A stretch of 64,000 nucleotides of DNA from Oryzias latipes (GCF_002234675.1 NC_019878.2:3113763-3177762), one strand, 5' to 3'. Counted from the first letter of the stretch, positions 1 to 43,222 are shown. Notes: a model not told the origin generated them from the letters alone. A program made the numbers and translations.

Positions 1-168
1 AAATGTCTTACGCGGTTTATTGTGCGTTAAAAAATGAATAAATGTCCTCCCTGTATGGGGAAAAGAAGAATAGCACATCTACTCTGTGAGCGGGTATAAC
101 TGTCCCCACCCCCACCAGACCAAAATCTGGTGTGACAGCGCGGGACTGGACGCACACAGGCGTCTCAC

Positions 169-239
169 ACACACACACACACACACACCCACACACACCC
201 ACACACACACACACACACACACAGACACACACACACACA
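169..239. repeat. CA dinucleotide microsatellite
   Basis: About 70 nt of nearly pure (AC)n with a few C insertions, in a tnik intron. Confidence 0.95.
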
Positions 240-541
240 TCTAGACACACCTACACACTATTTTTCCTCACCCGTTTCCCCCCTTTCCCCAGTCGTGTTG
301 CCGACAGTTAACTCCATGCATACACTCTTTAGCCACGTTTATTTCCAGTTTTTTTTTGTGGCATCCCACAGTGTCCTGTGCAGCCAATCTCAATGGGGTT
401 TTGGTCACATGACCCACTTAATTATTGAAAATATTGTCTGTGTTTTATTTTTCTAGTTTTGTCTTAGTTGGGTAGTTGAAAGTTTAACTGGGACTACTCA
501 CGATTTCACATTTTTAATTTACTTAATAAAACATCAGGCAG

Positions 542-905
<364 letters not shown>

Positions 906-2016
906 TTACATGCATATTATTTGACCATATAAGACATGCTACAGTCCAAAGTACTCTCTGCACTTTTTGTTTTTGTTTCAAATTTCCTAAAAAATAATTT
1001 AATTTATGTTAATCTTCTACTTTATTTACTGTGAAAACTTTTAGGGAACTTTATATGTAACTTAAAAAAAACTAATAAAGCTGCTGTTGAGCCTGTAACG
1101 TCCTTGACGTCTAGGAGCTATTTATTTGCTTTTTTTTATTCACCTGTTTTTTAAATAAACAAAGTTAATTATTGGTGTATATAGTATTCTAAATGTTGAT
1201 GTTATTATTTCCACTTTTACTGCAAATGAACATTGGCTCCAAATATCGATTATTAGCCTGTCCACTAATTTAAAACTCTTATTGTCAGATGTTTGGATTG
1301 GTTTCATATGAAACTGCTAATTCACTGTGGTTCATTTGGTTCCTTTGAAGCTGACAACTGCTTCAGCTGGTTGATTCATCCACTTTATACTATACGTTAA
1401 CTTTTGTGTTAATACTACCTCTGACATCCTTTTATCACGGGGTAATGTGGACAAAAGGACTGTCATTAATGTTGTGTTAGATGGATGTTAACCTCTGAGG
1501 GCATGAAGCCTCCTGGCTTCAGAGGCGGTCTAACATCAGAAGAACCTCTGTTTTTGCTCACCTGTTTCCTCTCAGAGGTCTCAGAGTTGAACATGTCATC
1601 TGTCACAGAGTCACCCGGCTGTTCAACACACGACCTTTAGCAAACTGTGTTTCTGTGGAGAAGGATCATCTCTGCTCACTCGACTGCAAAAGCAGAAATG
1701 AAAGATGTCCTTCAAGAAAGCAGCAGATCTGCAGTAACACCCCCCCCCCCAGCCACAGCCAGCTGGTGGAGGATGCACCCCCCCACATCATTAACTCCCC
1801 CTCCAAGGCTTTACCTTTTAAGAAAGTCTCTGCTCATCTCACAGCAGGTTGTTAGCCTGAAAAATCAAAATTCTTGATGAAGCGCAAGAAATGTTAGACT
1901 GAAGGTGGGCTTCTGTGGCAGTTGGGGCTGATGGGTAATAAGCGGTGAAGCAGAAAGGTGAAGTGTTTAGTCAGCACCTCATTCGGAGGACATGAACGCT
2001 CTGTTTGTCTCCGCAG

Positions 2017-31573
<29,557 letters not shown>

Positions 31574-34500
31574 CCTGTTCCTCCCTTTGACCCTGCAAGC
31601 CTCACCCTCCTCGCCGAGGCAAACAGGAGGAAGGCGTGTGTGTGTGTGTGTGTGTAAATGTGTGCGTTCCGAAGGACTAACAAAGCTGCTGAGTGGACTG
31701 AAGCTGCAGAGGCGAGGAACTCAGAAACCCTCCAAGTGTATTGGACATTGACAGTCCCTGGAAGAACGACAGTGACTCCACATCCTGTCATGGACATCTG
31801 CATGGGCTGATCCCGCCGCGCTCTGGGATCCAGCAGGGGGAGCTGTGGAGACGCTCTTGCGTAGCACATCAGTGACTCTCAGACACGGATTGCAGTGGAT
31901 GGTGGGTGTCCAGACTGCAGCGGGTCCTGCTCTCATGATGGGAGCTCATCAAAGTAGCAGCAACAAAAGGTGCACACGTTTTTCTGCAGTTTCATCAGAC
32001 CTGGGTTCATTTCACGAGGCTTTACACGTTCGGCTGCGTCACACGACAGTTGACAATCAGGAGAGGAATGCTGGGAAGTCCGTGAAAGTGTCAGCAGATG
32101 ACTCTGTTTCACTAAGACCCCTGCAGCGCGACTGCTGTGACAAACATGGACCAGGAGGTTCAGTCCACCTGCTGAACACACGAACCATCATGTTAGGTTG
32201 CTCCTGCTTTCCTTTTAAAGGCTTTTTATACACCGTTCTAAGCCAGAGTTACATTGATGGTTCTGCACTGAGTATCATATTCAGTATGTGAGGCTGATCA
32301 TCAACAGCTGAGTGTTCATGCATCCACTTTCTGTCTGATGCTTGGTGCAAACCATCCACTCATTCATTCCCTATAGAGCAGAGAGTTTACCGTCTGAAAC
32401 CAGACTGGCCCACTTTTACTTATTTACAAACTGCATACCCACTTGCATGTGATGAAGGTAAAGAAACACACCAGACGTGTACATGTTATCACAGGCGTGC
32501 TGACTCCAGTCAGTCTGAACTGAACTAGAAGACAATTGTTCTTGTAGTCCGGCTTCTCTCCGTCCAGCGCCAACCATCTAGACCAGGGGTCCCCACATCC
32601 AGGCCTCGAGGGCCGGTGTCCTACATGTTTTCCAACCATTCTGCCATTCAAGCTCCTTATTGGCTAAACACACCTGATCCAGGTAATCAACAGCTGATAA
32701 AACAGGATGTCTGGAAAACCAGCAGGAATGAGGCCTGGATTTGGGGACCCCTGATCTAGACCCTGAGAGCGGCAGCTGCTGTTTCACCCCCAAACCGTAG
32801 GGGGCAGTGTGCCCTCTTTCCATTTGTTCACCATTCACTAGCAAATGAAAGAAGAAGGGTTTGTGGAAAAGGTGGAAGAAAAAAGAATTGAATGGAAGGT
32901 GTATTTGATTTTTTTTCCACTATGGTCTGTCTTGTAGAGGAACATGTCTGCAGTTTGGTTTGCATTGTGGTTTGAATCTGCACCGCTGAGAGCAATTGAC
33001 AGGACACCATGTTTGTTTTTGTGTTTTGGAAGGTTTGTCTGTTTTCGTCTCAGCTGCTCACAGGCCTTCATGGAGTCACGTTTACCTGGAGGGGTTTTCC
33101 TCCTGGAGTCATTGCTCTCTGCAGTTCCCAGTCTCAGCCTCAGTGCGGAAGCACAAGAAACTCTTCCACCACAGCTGCCGTCACTTATCTAGGCCATCTT
33201 GAAAATTCAGTCAGAATAATTTGAGTATATTGAATCCATCTTGATGTAAATTGTTAATAATTTTTTTTCTTCGTTTGGTGTTTTTCTTGCATTTTTCTTT
33301 GGAGCGGCTGGAGATGACCCTGGTCTTTATATGAACCTAGACTAATCCAGTTTACCTTAACAGGAACAACTTCCATTAATCCTCTTGCTCTGCTCTCGTG
33401 GCCACGCCTCTTTGTGACAAACTGCATCTCCTTGTGTGGACACCAGGGGGCGGAATACATTTATAAATTTCAAGCCAGAGTAATGTATAGATTTCAGCTG
33501 AGCTGCTCTGGTCCCCCTAAAACACAAACACAATCCTGGTCATTATATCAAAGTGAGCTTTTGATGGATATAGCAAACATTTGCACTTATTTATAGAAGC
33601 AAAAATGCTGCAGCAGAAACTGGAGCGACAGCATGTCGGTCACAGTTTCTCAGCAGGAAATTATAAAGCAAAAATTGGCGGTGCATGTTTAGTCAGGAAA
33701 GGCTTTGAGTGAGACTAAAAACATATATATTATTTTTTTTAAGTGGTCATATACTGGTTTAGGGGTTTAATTGTATTAATTTCCCAACTTTCTTTTCATA
33801 TTATTTTAAATATTTACATTTAGGTTTCTGAGCGATGGATCATGCTGCAAATGACAAGTCAACAAAATCAAACTGTGAGTTTGAGGCCTGAGAGACCTGC
33901 CTAAATCTGAAGATGCACAAACTTTATGAAAAGTAAGAGAAAACGTTGGTTTCTTAGCGTCCGATAACTGATGGTCTTGTTACAGGACAGTTGCTAGTCT
34001 GCTTTTATCTGGAATCTGCTTTTTGCTCAGAAATGCACAAAGCAAGAAACTAAAATCTCAGCGTCTCCAATAAAATAAAACAAAAAAAACATGAGTGTTT
34101 GGTATCACAGCACTGCTCTACAAAACCATTAGAACAAACATTTGCTGGAGCCTAAACGGCCGTCAGCACCGGGAGACACTCAGTGGTTTATCATTTACAT
34201 GAGGAGCATCAGCGTTAGCTATATGGAGCAATGGATGTGACTCCTGCTGCATTTCATTCCAACTTTGCACACTTGTTTACACACTAAAATAGACAAATGG
34301 AGTGACCGGCACACATACCTGAGGGTGTATCTGTGTGCACGCGCCCACATGCACTATCCTGTGCTTCATCAAATAGCATTGAACCCATAAATCAATGAGA
34401 TCTTTCTTTTTAATTTGAGACAGGTTTTCTGCTTGGAAAGTGAAACCTTTTTTCTGTCATTTGTTGCTGTTTATTCAATTGTACTATTTGCATGAGGGAA

Positions 34501-35290
34501 TACTTGCTTTATCTGTCTTTAAATGCAAGTTTGAGGCAATACACTGGAGGGTTTGACTGTAAAAAGCTCCATGTTGAAACGTTTTGCGCACAACACTGAA
34601 CATCTCTTAGCATCTGGGCTGTTATCCGCTCGGTAAGAGTCAGGATTGTACACTGCATAGTTACACATCTAACTTTTATATTCATTAGGTATGCAAAGAA
34701 TGAGCAGGAGTGTCCCTTTTTTCAGAGTCCGGTTGACTCTAGATGGTGGTCATTGTGGTGATAAATGCAGCGTCGACGCTCCACGGCCAGCGGAGGCCTT
34801 TTACATGTGCAGGTTGTCCAGAAACATCCTGTGAATAAAGGTCAGGAGGCAGGATTTGCTTGAGAAACCATAGATTAGAAAGATATATACGCTAATAATT
34901 TTCATTATAACGATATCTTAGTGATCATTTTAGAGAAGGACAAAAGTAATGTTCACTTATCAAAGCTTAGTTGTCTTTCTACAGAATAGATAACATAGAT
35001 ATACTGTAAGAATTTCTTAAAAAAAATAAATACAATGTTTTTATTGTGGTATTCTTTGTATTTCAATTTTGTACGTATCAGGACTGTGAACATCCGTAAG
35101 ACTGTCCGCCTGTGTGTGACTGTGAGTTTGAATGCTTGGGTGAGCAGGTGTGTGACATGCATGTGAGTGAATGCTTTCACTTTGGATCACTGAAACCTGT
35201 AAAGAGACGACCTCAGCCTGATGACACACGTCTGTGATGTTGGGAGTTCTTCAATAAATGTCCTCTCCTTGTACAGCAACAGCTGCTCTG
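31574..35290 (+). other. tnik: Probable tnik 3' UTR and downstream region
   Basis: No ORF of note follows the tnik stop. Possible polyadenylation signals AATAAA lie at 34834-34839 and 35253-35258; the true end cannot be chosen from sequence. The region holds a TG run (31637-31654), two forward CTCF-like motifs and a 170-bp hAT-type MITE at 32584-32753. Confidence 0.4.
32584..32753. mobile_element. hAT-type MITE, 170 bp, with 8-bp target duplication
   Basis: Inverted ends CAGGGGTCCCCA ... TGGGGACCCCTG-like. The flanks carry an exact 8-bp duplication ATCTAGAC (32576-32583 and 32754-32761), diagnostic for hAT transposition. In the tnik 3' UTR or just downstream. Confidence 0.88.
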
Positions 35291-37479
35291 CTGTCGTTCT
35301 TCCCCGCATGCAGGTCCACGCCCCCCTCTGAAGGAGAGAAGTGCCGTTTCCACAAGCCTCTCTGAGGAGGAGGAGGAGGAGGCTCAAGCTAAAGCTGGAA
35401 ACATTTAAAACTCTTCTTTTCACCAGCAGGAGACGAAAATGTCCCAGTTCATCTTTACTGAGGCAGAAGTGAAGCTGTTATTTGGAAATAGAGATTTATG
35501 CAAGTGGGGAGGAACTTCAATTCAATAGAAACAAGCTTTGATTAACTATTAAGAATAAATAAAATATCTTCCTGATCAAAAAAGGATGAGCAGAAAATAA
35601 GTATAGACAGTTTAGTTCAATTTATGTATTGCTTTAGGAAAAAACAGCTTTACAGAAGACAAATTTTAGGAAATGTAATAAAGTAAAAATTTTATGCGAA
35701 TTTATAGAAAACTTTTTTTAAAGGCATCTATTTTTGTGTTTTAATAGATTAAGAGAAAAATCCTAAACTGTTTATTCATTGTGTTATGGAATGATTCAAA
35801 ACAAATAAATACTTACTAAAACATAACATGATCATATCACTTCCAATAGAGAAGAGATTATTTTTAACCTTTGTCAGAACAAATTACTGAAATGTTTTGT
35901 TACATTTTCAAAAGTTATGTTTTAAACAAAAGCTGTTTAGATTGAGACATGGTAGGTTTATTTTACTATACCATAAAAATGACTAAGTGCATCAGCGGAC
36001 AACACACACGTGATGTCATTAAAACGGATCCGTCCATCATTCCAGTCCAATGTGTGGACAGACTTTGAATAAATTCATGTGACCATCCAGTGTCTAGAAT
36101 GTTCTAAGAATGTTCCCTTTGGATTCTTTGGATGTGGAAAAACAACAGTGGTGAACTTTAGGAAACTAACATGTGAATGGATTTGACATTCATTCTAGTT
36201 TACTTGTTTGTTTGGACACAGATCTCATTTCCACTTGATGATCTGGAAGAAATCCAAGAATCTGGAAAACTGTTCAGTAGCAGGAATTTCTCTCTGAGTC
36301 TCACTGGTTGAGGTTTAGATAAAGATGATCTGGATCCATTTGAGGTCAGAGAATTGGATCATTCAAAGTTAACCAAACTCAACTACGAACCGTACCAGTG
36401 ACCACAAATTACGATATGAATTTAATCTTTTTTGAATGAATTGTGGCACCCATACTATCATGTAAGCCTGATATAACCATGTAGGACAGTAAGGATACGA
36501 GATAACAGAAAACACTCATGACAGCAAGAGTGGAAAACACGACTAATGACAGATCCTTGTAGCATTAGGGTCAATCATATTTTTTTAAATACAGTAAAGA
36601 ATTGTCGTAACATCAAGCCCACTTCTAATCATGTAAGTCTTGTAGGATGAACCTGGGGGCAGAGAGCAGTGTTTCTCTACCAGTGTGTCCCAGTACACTA
36701 GTGTGCAGTGACAGACAGTCAGGTGGACCAAGGGAATTTATTCAATTTCCCCCAATTATTAGTTTAAAGAGCATTTACCGTGGCCAGGAAATCTGCTCTG
36801 TTATTATCTGAACAGGACCAGGTTTTAATTAAAGACCATAAAATACTTTTTTATGCTTATTTGATTCTTATTCCAGACATGGTATATTAACTGTATATTG
36901 TACAGACTACAATGTTTTTGGTTTTCTTTTCTCCCATTTTGGATTGGCGGTTTGCCTTTCGGTTTTTCATCAAAGAAGCCATTATTTTTCAAAAATCTTA
37001 GAGAAAAAAAACATTGCCTTGGACTAATTTAACTTTACCTGACCAGATGTTGTAATAACATAACAGAATGTTGACGTTCCAACTCTGTAGCTGCATACAT
37101 ATATTGAGTCATTTCTGACTAAAGCATGCCAACAAGGGTTTTCCAATCATTAGATTTCTAAACTGTGTGTAAACAAATCAGAAAAACTAAAGTTATGTAA
37201 TTATACCTAGTTATCAGATGTTTGTGGTCATGTAAACAGTCTCTCTCTCTCTCTGATTTTTTACACATTTTTGTTGATTCTTCTTTATTCTCTTTTATCA
37301 AGCTCAACACATTCCGTCTTTCAAAGTTTTTCCGTTTTAGATGTTCAGATAAAACAAATAAATACCTATTAAAGATGGAGACCCTGGTTGCCAGGTTTTG
37401 CGTAGATCTGGCATCCCTTTCTGCCTCGCTGCCACCGGAACACATAAACGCCCCACCTCCTCCCCTCTTCCTCCACAGA
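35291..37479. other. tnik-eif5a2 intergenic stretch
   Basis: AT-rich. It holds a dispersed repeat at 35840-36312 and otherwise no coding region that I can support. No SLC2A2-like exon was recognised. Confidence 0.6.
35840..36312 (+). repeat. Left arm of inverted repeat pair flanking eif5a2
   Basis: Shares, in opposite orientation, blocks such as tttgtcagaacaaattactg, ccagtccaatgtgtgg, gtgaccatccagtgtctaga and catttccacttgatgatctg with 44272-44735. Likely two copies of one mobile-element derivative. Confidence 0.85.
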
Positions 37480-38560
37480 TGCTGCAGTAAAGTTGGCCGC
37501 GCCTGCGCACTTTTGGTCCTCTTTTTCTTGGAAGGTAAGTGTGGTGTGGCGCGTGTTTCTGCCTTCAGGGACTAAATGTAAGAGTTTATCCGATTTTAGG
37601 AGAAGTCAATGCGGGTTCGGATGCTCCGGGGTAACAGCGCGCGGCCCCCTGAAGCTGCTGAGGAGTTTATTCGGGTTGCGTGTAGTCGCTGTCGGGGTGT
37701 GGGTGTCCATGTTCTAACCAGGCTCAGTCAAAGGGACATGCGGCCTTCAGCGGCGCGCTCGCTGGAAGTCGCTTGTCATTCTCAGCGCTGAAGACCGCGG
37801 GTTCGGCGCTCTCCCTCAGATGACTTCTGCATTCTCCGCGGGGCGAATCGTTTATCTTTACTGAACAGAATAAAAGTTAATGCTACCATTCAACGATTGT
37901 CTATATATTATTTGTGTCTGGACGTATTCGCAACTGAATGGGCGATTAGCATCGTTAGCCGCTGCTAGCATGGCGTTAGCTTGCGATTAGAAGGCTATTT
38001 GTGAAGCGGCACGGCGTGCTTACCGCCTCTGGACTTCGACGCTGCCGAAGTTTATTCTTCAGTCGAAAATGCAGCTTTCTAATGAAATCTCCCGGGAATT
38101 CTTTACAGATATGTTGGAGCGTGTAGGTTTTCTTTTTTAGCGTGCTCCAAACAGACCGCCACCGAGAGGCGAAGGCCTCCTTGCATGCTGGGATTCTTGT
38201 GAAATCACTCCGCTAATTTCCTCTTCAGAAGATAAATTAGCTTACAGCCGCGACCCGCGTCCTGTTTTTCGGTAACAGTTCGGGTTTGAGAGCTCGTGGG
38301 AGCCGCTTGGTTGTGCGCCGCGGAGGCTGGTAGATTAGTCCGCGGGCGCAGCCTCGTGTTGAGCCGGTTAGCTGTGCGCGTGCTTCCACGTTTCAGGGCG
38401 CAGCAGCCCGACAGGAACCAGGACGAACCCGAACGCAGGGCTGGTCCTTCGCAGCGCTCTTCTCCCGACCAGAGGAGCAGTCTGGACCCGCTGCAGTCCT
38501 GAAAACACACTTTAGGACTCTGTCATTGCAGTTCTTTAGCATGAGGGAAAGTCCCATTGA
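37480..38560 (+). promoter_or_regulatory. eif5a2: CpG-rich promoter and first intron start of eif5a2
   Basis: CpG density rises sharply compared with the AT-rich flanks, as in a vertebrate CpG-island promoter. An NRF1-like stretch CGCGCCTGCGCAC lies at 37498-37510. A pyrimidine tract at 37518-37530 is followed by consensus donor gtaagt at 37535, fitting a short non-coding first exon ending at 37534. No TATA box is evident. Confidence 0.6.
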
Positions 38561-38852
38561 CCTACATTTAGATTAATGCCTCGGTATTTCTATGAATACA
38601 AACTAGTTTTGAACGGGGGGGCACTGACATGAAAGCATAAAAATAAAGGTTACAGTTACCCCATTGATGCATATATTAACACATTTATTTAGAGTTAATA
38701 TGAACCCATTTTAACCGATGATCGTATTATACAAACAAGATCAAACTTAGAAATAGCTTGTAACTTCAGTTGTTTTGGGTACATTTAAAGTATAGATTTT
38801 TTAAATCATGGACTTGATTTTGGATAAATTTACTGTTAATTTGTCTCCTCAG

Positions 38853-39040
38853 CGCCCCAGACCCATTGCACCATGGCAGATCCCGATCTTGACTTCACGA
38901 CCGGTGAGTCTGGCGCCTCCGCCACCTACCCCATGCAGTGCTCTGCCCTGCGTAAGAACGGGTACGTGGTGCTGAAGGGCCGTCCCTGCAAAATCGTGGA
39001 GATGTCCACCTCCAAGACTGGCAAGCATGGGCATGCCAAG
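38853..39040 (+). CDS. eif5a2: eif5a2 exon 2 (first coding exon)
   Basis: Acceptor ctcctcag at 38852, 20 nt of 5' UTR, ATG at 38873, 56 codons, donor gtacag. Contains the complete hypusination loop. Confidence 0.93.
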
Positions 39041-41909
39041 GTACAGTGGCTCTTTTTTCACTACTCTTCTTCACTACATTGACCCAAAATTGGAAGTTTA
39101 GATCGTAAAAGTCAGGGGTCTGAAGGGGGACGTGGCCCCCGGCCAGAGAGCAGACTGAGCTGAGGCTGGGAGGATCTCAGGTTTCAGAGCAGTGTGATCC
39201 ATGCAGCATGAACCGCTGCTGTGGAGCAAAGTCATCCTGTTGGCTTCACAGTTCAGGATAATGAACTTAAGTGTCTAAACATGTCATCTTTCTTTTCTTC
39301 ACATCTAAACATGTATTGACTCCCAATTGATCTCAATGCAGGTTAACCTGGTTGGTATTGACATCTTCACCAACAAGAAGTATGAAGATATGTGCCCCTC
39401 CACCCACAACATGGATGTTCCTTCCATCAAGAGGATAGACTATCAGGTACTGGCTCTGTCCAAGCGCGTGTGGAGCTTTCTCACACTGTGATCCACTGAC
39501 TGTGACTGAGTTAGGGAGGTCATGTGACCACTGCCATCTGCGCTCCGCCACGTTTCCTTTAACCCGATGGCGAGCTGTGTTTGCATTCATTTCGCCATGT
39601 GAAAACGTTGCATAAACGGGGCTTAACTTGATGGTTTTTGGGGGCGTGTTTTGATGCCCACTCTTTACTAGATTTATTAATTTGCTTATTGCACCTGCAG
39701 ATGTTCACAGGTCAAACATGTGGGTTCTTTAGAATTGGTCGGCTCTCATCCTTAATTTAAACAGTCAAAATGTGTAGACTGGATGAGTTGTGGTGATTTT
39801 TAGTTTGCAGCAACATGTTTGTTTCCTGGTAAGGCCAGTCTCCTCCACGTTCCCCCCGTCGTGGCCTTTTTGGCTAAAGTAAACATGGCCGACCCGGCAC
39901 CAGAGGCAACGCTGCTGCATCACCTTTCCTGTAAACACTAGTTTGCACTTTCAATCCCCATGGCATGCATAAAACCGTTAGTTACTCTGTGAAGTAATAA
40001 ACCATTTAAGAGAATCCCTCCTTTAGTTTTGCCAGACATAGTATGAGAAGATCAAACTTCTAAACTTGGATGCGGTTTTTGGTTTGGAATGACCCTGTGG
40101 TTGTTGATCCAGCAGACAAAGTGTTTCCATCCAGTTCAGACTTTTGTTGAGTGCCAGAATTGTCTTTTGCTTTGTGGCTCCTTCTTCTGTTGGCTGTACA
40201 CCAGTACCTTCACACAAAGCCCCTTGAAGGGGGTTTTGCAGGTGAGCTACTGTCACAGCGCTCAGTTCAGAGATCAAAACAGCTGCTTCACATCCCAAGA
40301 CAGTCGTAAACGTCTCTCCATCATGGCAGCTGTGGCTGTGGGGCTGCTGTCTGTCCGGATGCTGTCTTAAGGCCCGTTCACACCGGGACGAATTTCGTCC
40401 CGGTGTGAACGGGCGAAATTCGCCGGCGATTTTCGCCGACGTTTAACGCCTCGTGACTAAACATAGGGCACCAATGTGAGTGTGCACACCGACGTGAAAA
40501 AACGCCACGCGCCAAAGCGTCAAAAAAAAAAAACTCCTCGGGTTCGTTTTTTTTTTTTTTTTTTTTTTTTTTACGCGTCGCGTCGAAATCTATTCGACCA
40601 ATGAGAATTGCGCTTTTGCACACGTGTCTGGAGCCTCTGAAGTTAAAGTTAAACACAACTTGGGGGCGCTCAAACACAAAACTGCCTTGCTGAGCACACA
40701 TACCAGCGAAGAAGATAGACGCCAAGTAGCGTCTACACTGCAGCGAAGAAATAATGACGGACATTCTTAAATATCCCCGAACCAAACACCAGTTGGAGCT
40801 ACTGGTGCTTGAAATATTCATGTTTTCTTTGTATGATTCTGAAAAGCGCGTAAATACTTGCTCTCTTCTTCTGAGTGAAAAGCGACTTTAAGAAGCGTAA
40901 AGTTGCGCAGCGCCACCTTGTGTACAGGAGTATTTCTGTTTACATTAAGCGCCATCTAATGTCAGGGAATGAAATTGCATGTTCGCTCGGCTCATCGTCA
41001 GCGAAAATCGCCTGGGTGTGAACACAAAAAACGTGGCGAAAAACGCCTGGCGAATATTCGTCCCGGTGTGTACGGGCCTTCAGTGTCTGGAGATAAACCT
41101 CTGAGGATGTTGTGACGCCTCCTTTATGAGCAGTGATGGAGTCAGGACTCTGATGTAAACATCAGCTTGAATTAAGATGATCTTACTCAACTGATTGAGG
41201 GGGCATTATAGGAATGCACTGAAACGCTGACACTTGCACTGTTTTTGCTGTGCTTAAATTGTGAATCGTTCAACATCACATAAAGGGTCTTCCATGGAAG
41301 TGTTAGGGCCTGGTTGCTGGTTTCATGGTTTGGTCTTCATGCAGGATGTTCCTTTGCGGCTTGCAGTGGTTCAGCTTCCATCCTCCTAACACTGAGCTGC
41401 TGGGCGTCTTTCATGTCACTCCTCTGCTTTGTAAAGGAGGATTCTCCCCCCAAAACATCCTTAATAGTGCAAATAAATCTGAAAATGTCTGTCAAGTTGG
41501 TTGGTTTTGCTGAAAGGCTAACGGTCCGCTTCCTCTGCAGCTGGTTAACATCAATGAAAACTACATGTCCTTGATGAGCGACAACGGTGACATCAGAGAG
41601 GATCTGCGTGTTCCCGAAAATGAAGTTGGCAAGGAAATTGAAGCAAAGTTTGAAGCGGGTGAAGAATTCATGGTAAGCCGGAATCTTTTACCTTGAGATG
41701 ATGCCCGATCATTTGAATCCACCAGCAGTGAGCCCCCACCCGGTCTTCCAGTGCCCAGCTTTAATGGGTGGTGAGGGCATGGGGGGGGGGGCACGCGTGT
41801 CAGCTTTCAGATGATTGACTCGAACATGTTGTGTTGCCTGCAGGTCACCGTGATTTCTGCCATGGGGGAGGAATGTGCTGTCGCTACCAAGGTCTTGGCC
41901 AGCAAATAG
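38873..41909 (+). CDS. eif5a2: Eukaryotic translation initiation factor 5A-2
   Basis: eIF5A binds ribosomes, relieves stalling at proline-rich and other hard sequences, and aids termination; it needs hypusine on one lysine (family knowledge). Four coding exons at 38873-39040, 39342-39446, 41541-41672 and 41844-41909 give 156 residues. The N-terminal SH3-like domain carries the hypusination loop [12 protein letters not shown]; the modified Lys is residue 51 here (50 in human). The C-terminal OB-fold ends [12 protein letters not shown]. The start ATG has Kozak-like context caccATGg and lies 20 nt into its exon. The middle diverges from human ([26 protein letters not shown]). Placement between tnik and rpl22l1 supports eif5a2 over eif5a. 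Confidence 0.93.
39342..39446 (+). CDS. eif5a2: eif5a2 coding exon 2
   Basis: 35 codons, phase 0-0: [20 protein letters not shown], then [15 protein letters not shown]. Acceptor atgcag, donor gtactg. Confidence 0.95.
40369..41080. mobile_element. 712-bp DNA transposon derivative with inverted ends
   Basis: Inverted ends AAGGCCCGTTCACACCGGGA ... TCCCGGTGTGTACGGGCCTT. Just inside the left end lies a perfect palindrome, 21-nt arms (40372-40392 and 40394-40414) around one T. The interior has a poly-T run (about 40546-40572). Lies in eif5a2 intron 3; no clear target duplication. The 147-codon minus-strand frame inside is not a supported gene. Confidence 0.8.
41541..41672 (+). CDS. eif5a2: eif5a2 coding exon 3
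   Basis: 44 codons, phase 0-0: [20 protein letters not shown], then [20 protein letters not shown]. Acceptor ctgcag, donor gtaagc. Confidence 0.95.
41844..41909 (+). CDS. eif5a2: eif5a2 last coding exon
   Basis: 21 codons plus [23 protein letters not shown] and K. Acceptor ctgcag. Confidence 0.95.
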   Translation, partial: VTVISAMGEECAVATKVLASK

Positions 41910-42965
41910 GGAGATGGACTTTGCTGCCCGGACAACAAGCACCACCCACAACCAGTCTCTTGTATTCTCATTGGTTCTGTCACCAAAGCGTCGGCATTCA
42001 CAGACAACCTCAATCATTCTGTTGATTAATCTTCTCCATGATCTTTATTTTTCTCCCCCCCTCCTCCCTTTTGTTCCTCTTCTGCATTGCTGTTGGGAAT
42101 GTTCCACTGCAGCTCGCTGCGTGGTCCTCTGCCTGATCACTTTGGCAAAACATTTACTTTATATAAAAACAACTTCAAAAAGATCCACCAGTTGCTCATT
42201 CCTGCTTATTTTTTGCCTTTCAATGTGTTGGATTTGCCACTCACATTCCTGAATGTTGAAAAGACGACGGGATTCAGCTTTTGTATAATTCTCTTTTTTT
42301 TATATTTAGATTAAACATAGCAGGTCTTAAGCCTTTTAGGGGATCGGGGAGGGGGGCAGTTTGATGCTCAAAGGCAGCGGGAGGGGAGGGTTGTCCCGGT
42401 AGATGCTGAATTCTCATTTAGGTCGTCCCAGAAGCCAGCCTGCTTTCCAGAAAGGTGTTTGCTCTGGATTCAGTGGGCCAGAAATCTTGTTTTTTCTCCT
42501 GATCACTTGGATTTGTGGTGGCTAGCACTTAAAGGCACTTGAGGTCCCCCCCCCCCCTTTACCCCTTTACCCCAAGCATGTCAAATTTTCATCCCCAGGA
42601 AAGAGAAGCGTTTTGTTTTTTTTGTTTCCCCTCCTCCCCACAGTAACAGAAACGTCAGCGATTGGCCCTCGTGATGCCAGGCTTTCCTCTGTAGAGGTTT
42701 GAGGGACATGGCAGTCACCTGCGCCCCCCCCCCCCTCCCCATAAAACGCAGAGTGTTCTATTTTGTTTTAAGAGGCGTGAGTGTGTGTGTATGAGTGTGT
42801 CAGTGTGGGCCTCCGACATGTGGGGGGGGGGGGGCTTGCAGTGAGGTTTGTTTCGAGGGACTCGACCGGGTTGGAGGGTGGTTAAGTTGCAAACTTTTTG
42901 TTCACTCGAGGCCTTTGTCACCTGACTGGAGATGGGAAAAAATAAAACGATGATACAAATGGACA
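41910..42965 (+). other. eif5a2: eif5a2 3' UTR
   Basis: About 1 kb after the stop, rich in C and G homopolymer runs, ending near an AATAAA at 42941-42946. A second AATAAA at 43019 is a possible alternative. Confidence 0.65.
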
Positions 42966-43222
42966 AAAATTGTAAAGCCTGTCTGGTTTTCTGTCTCTCA
43001 AACGTATTTATTTGTGGAGAATAAAAGTGAGGACTCATTCAGCAAAGCTCTGAAGTCACACGTTCAGAATTGCTGTGAAAGTTTCAAAATAAGAGCCAAC
43101 TTTTTATTGACAAATGGTTTTCTCTGCCAGTCTGAAATATGGACAGAATTAAGTATACTGACAATATACATGTTTGTTCTAAAACATACGTGGCAGAGAC
43201 CCTGCCTGGAAACATGTGAACA

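Noticed and set aside
40378..40821. 147-codon minus-strand ORF with a poly-Lys run
   Set aside because: It lies wholly within a transposon derivative and reads through its poly-T tract; no recognisable domain.
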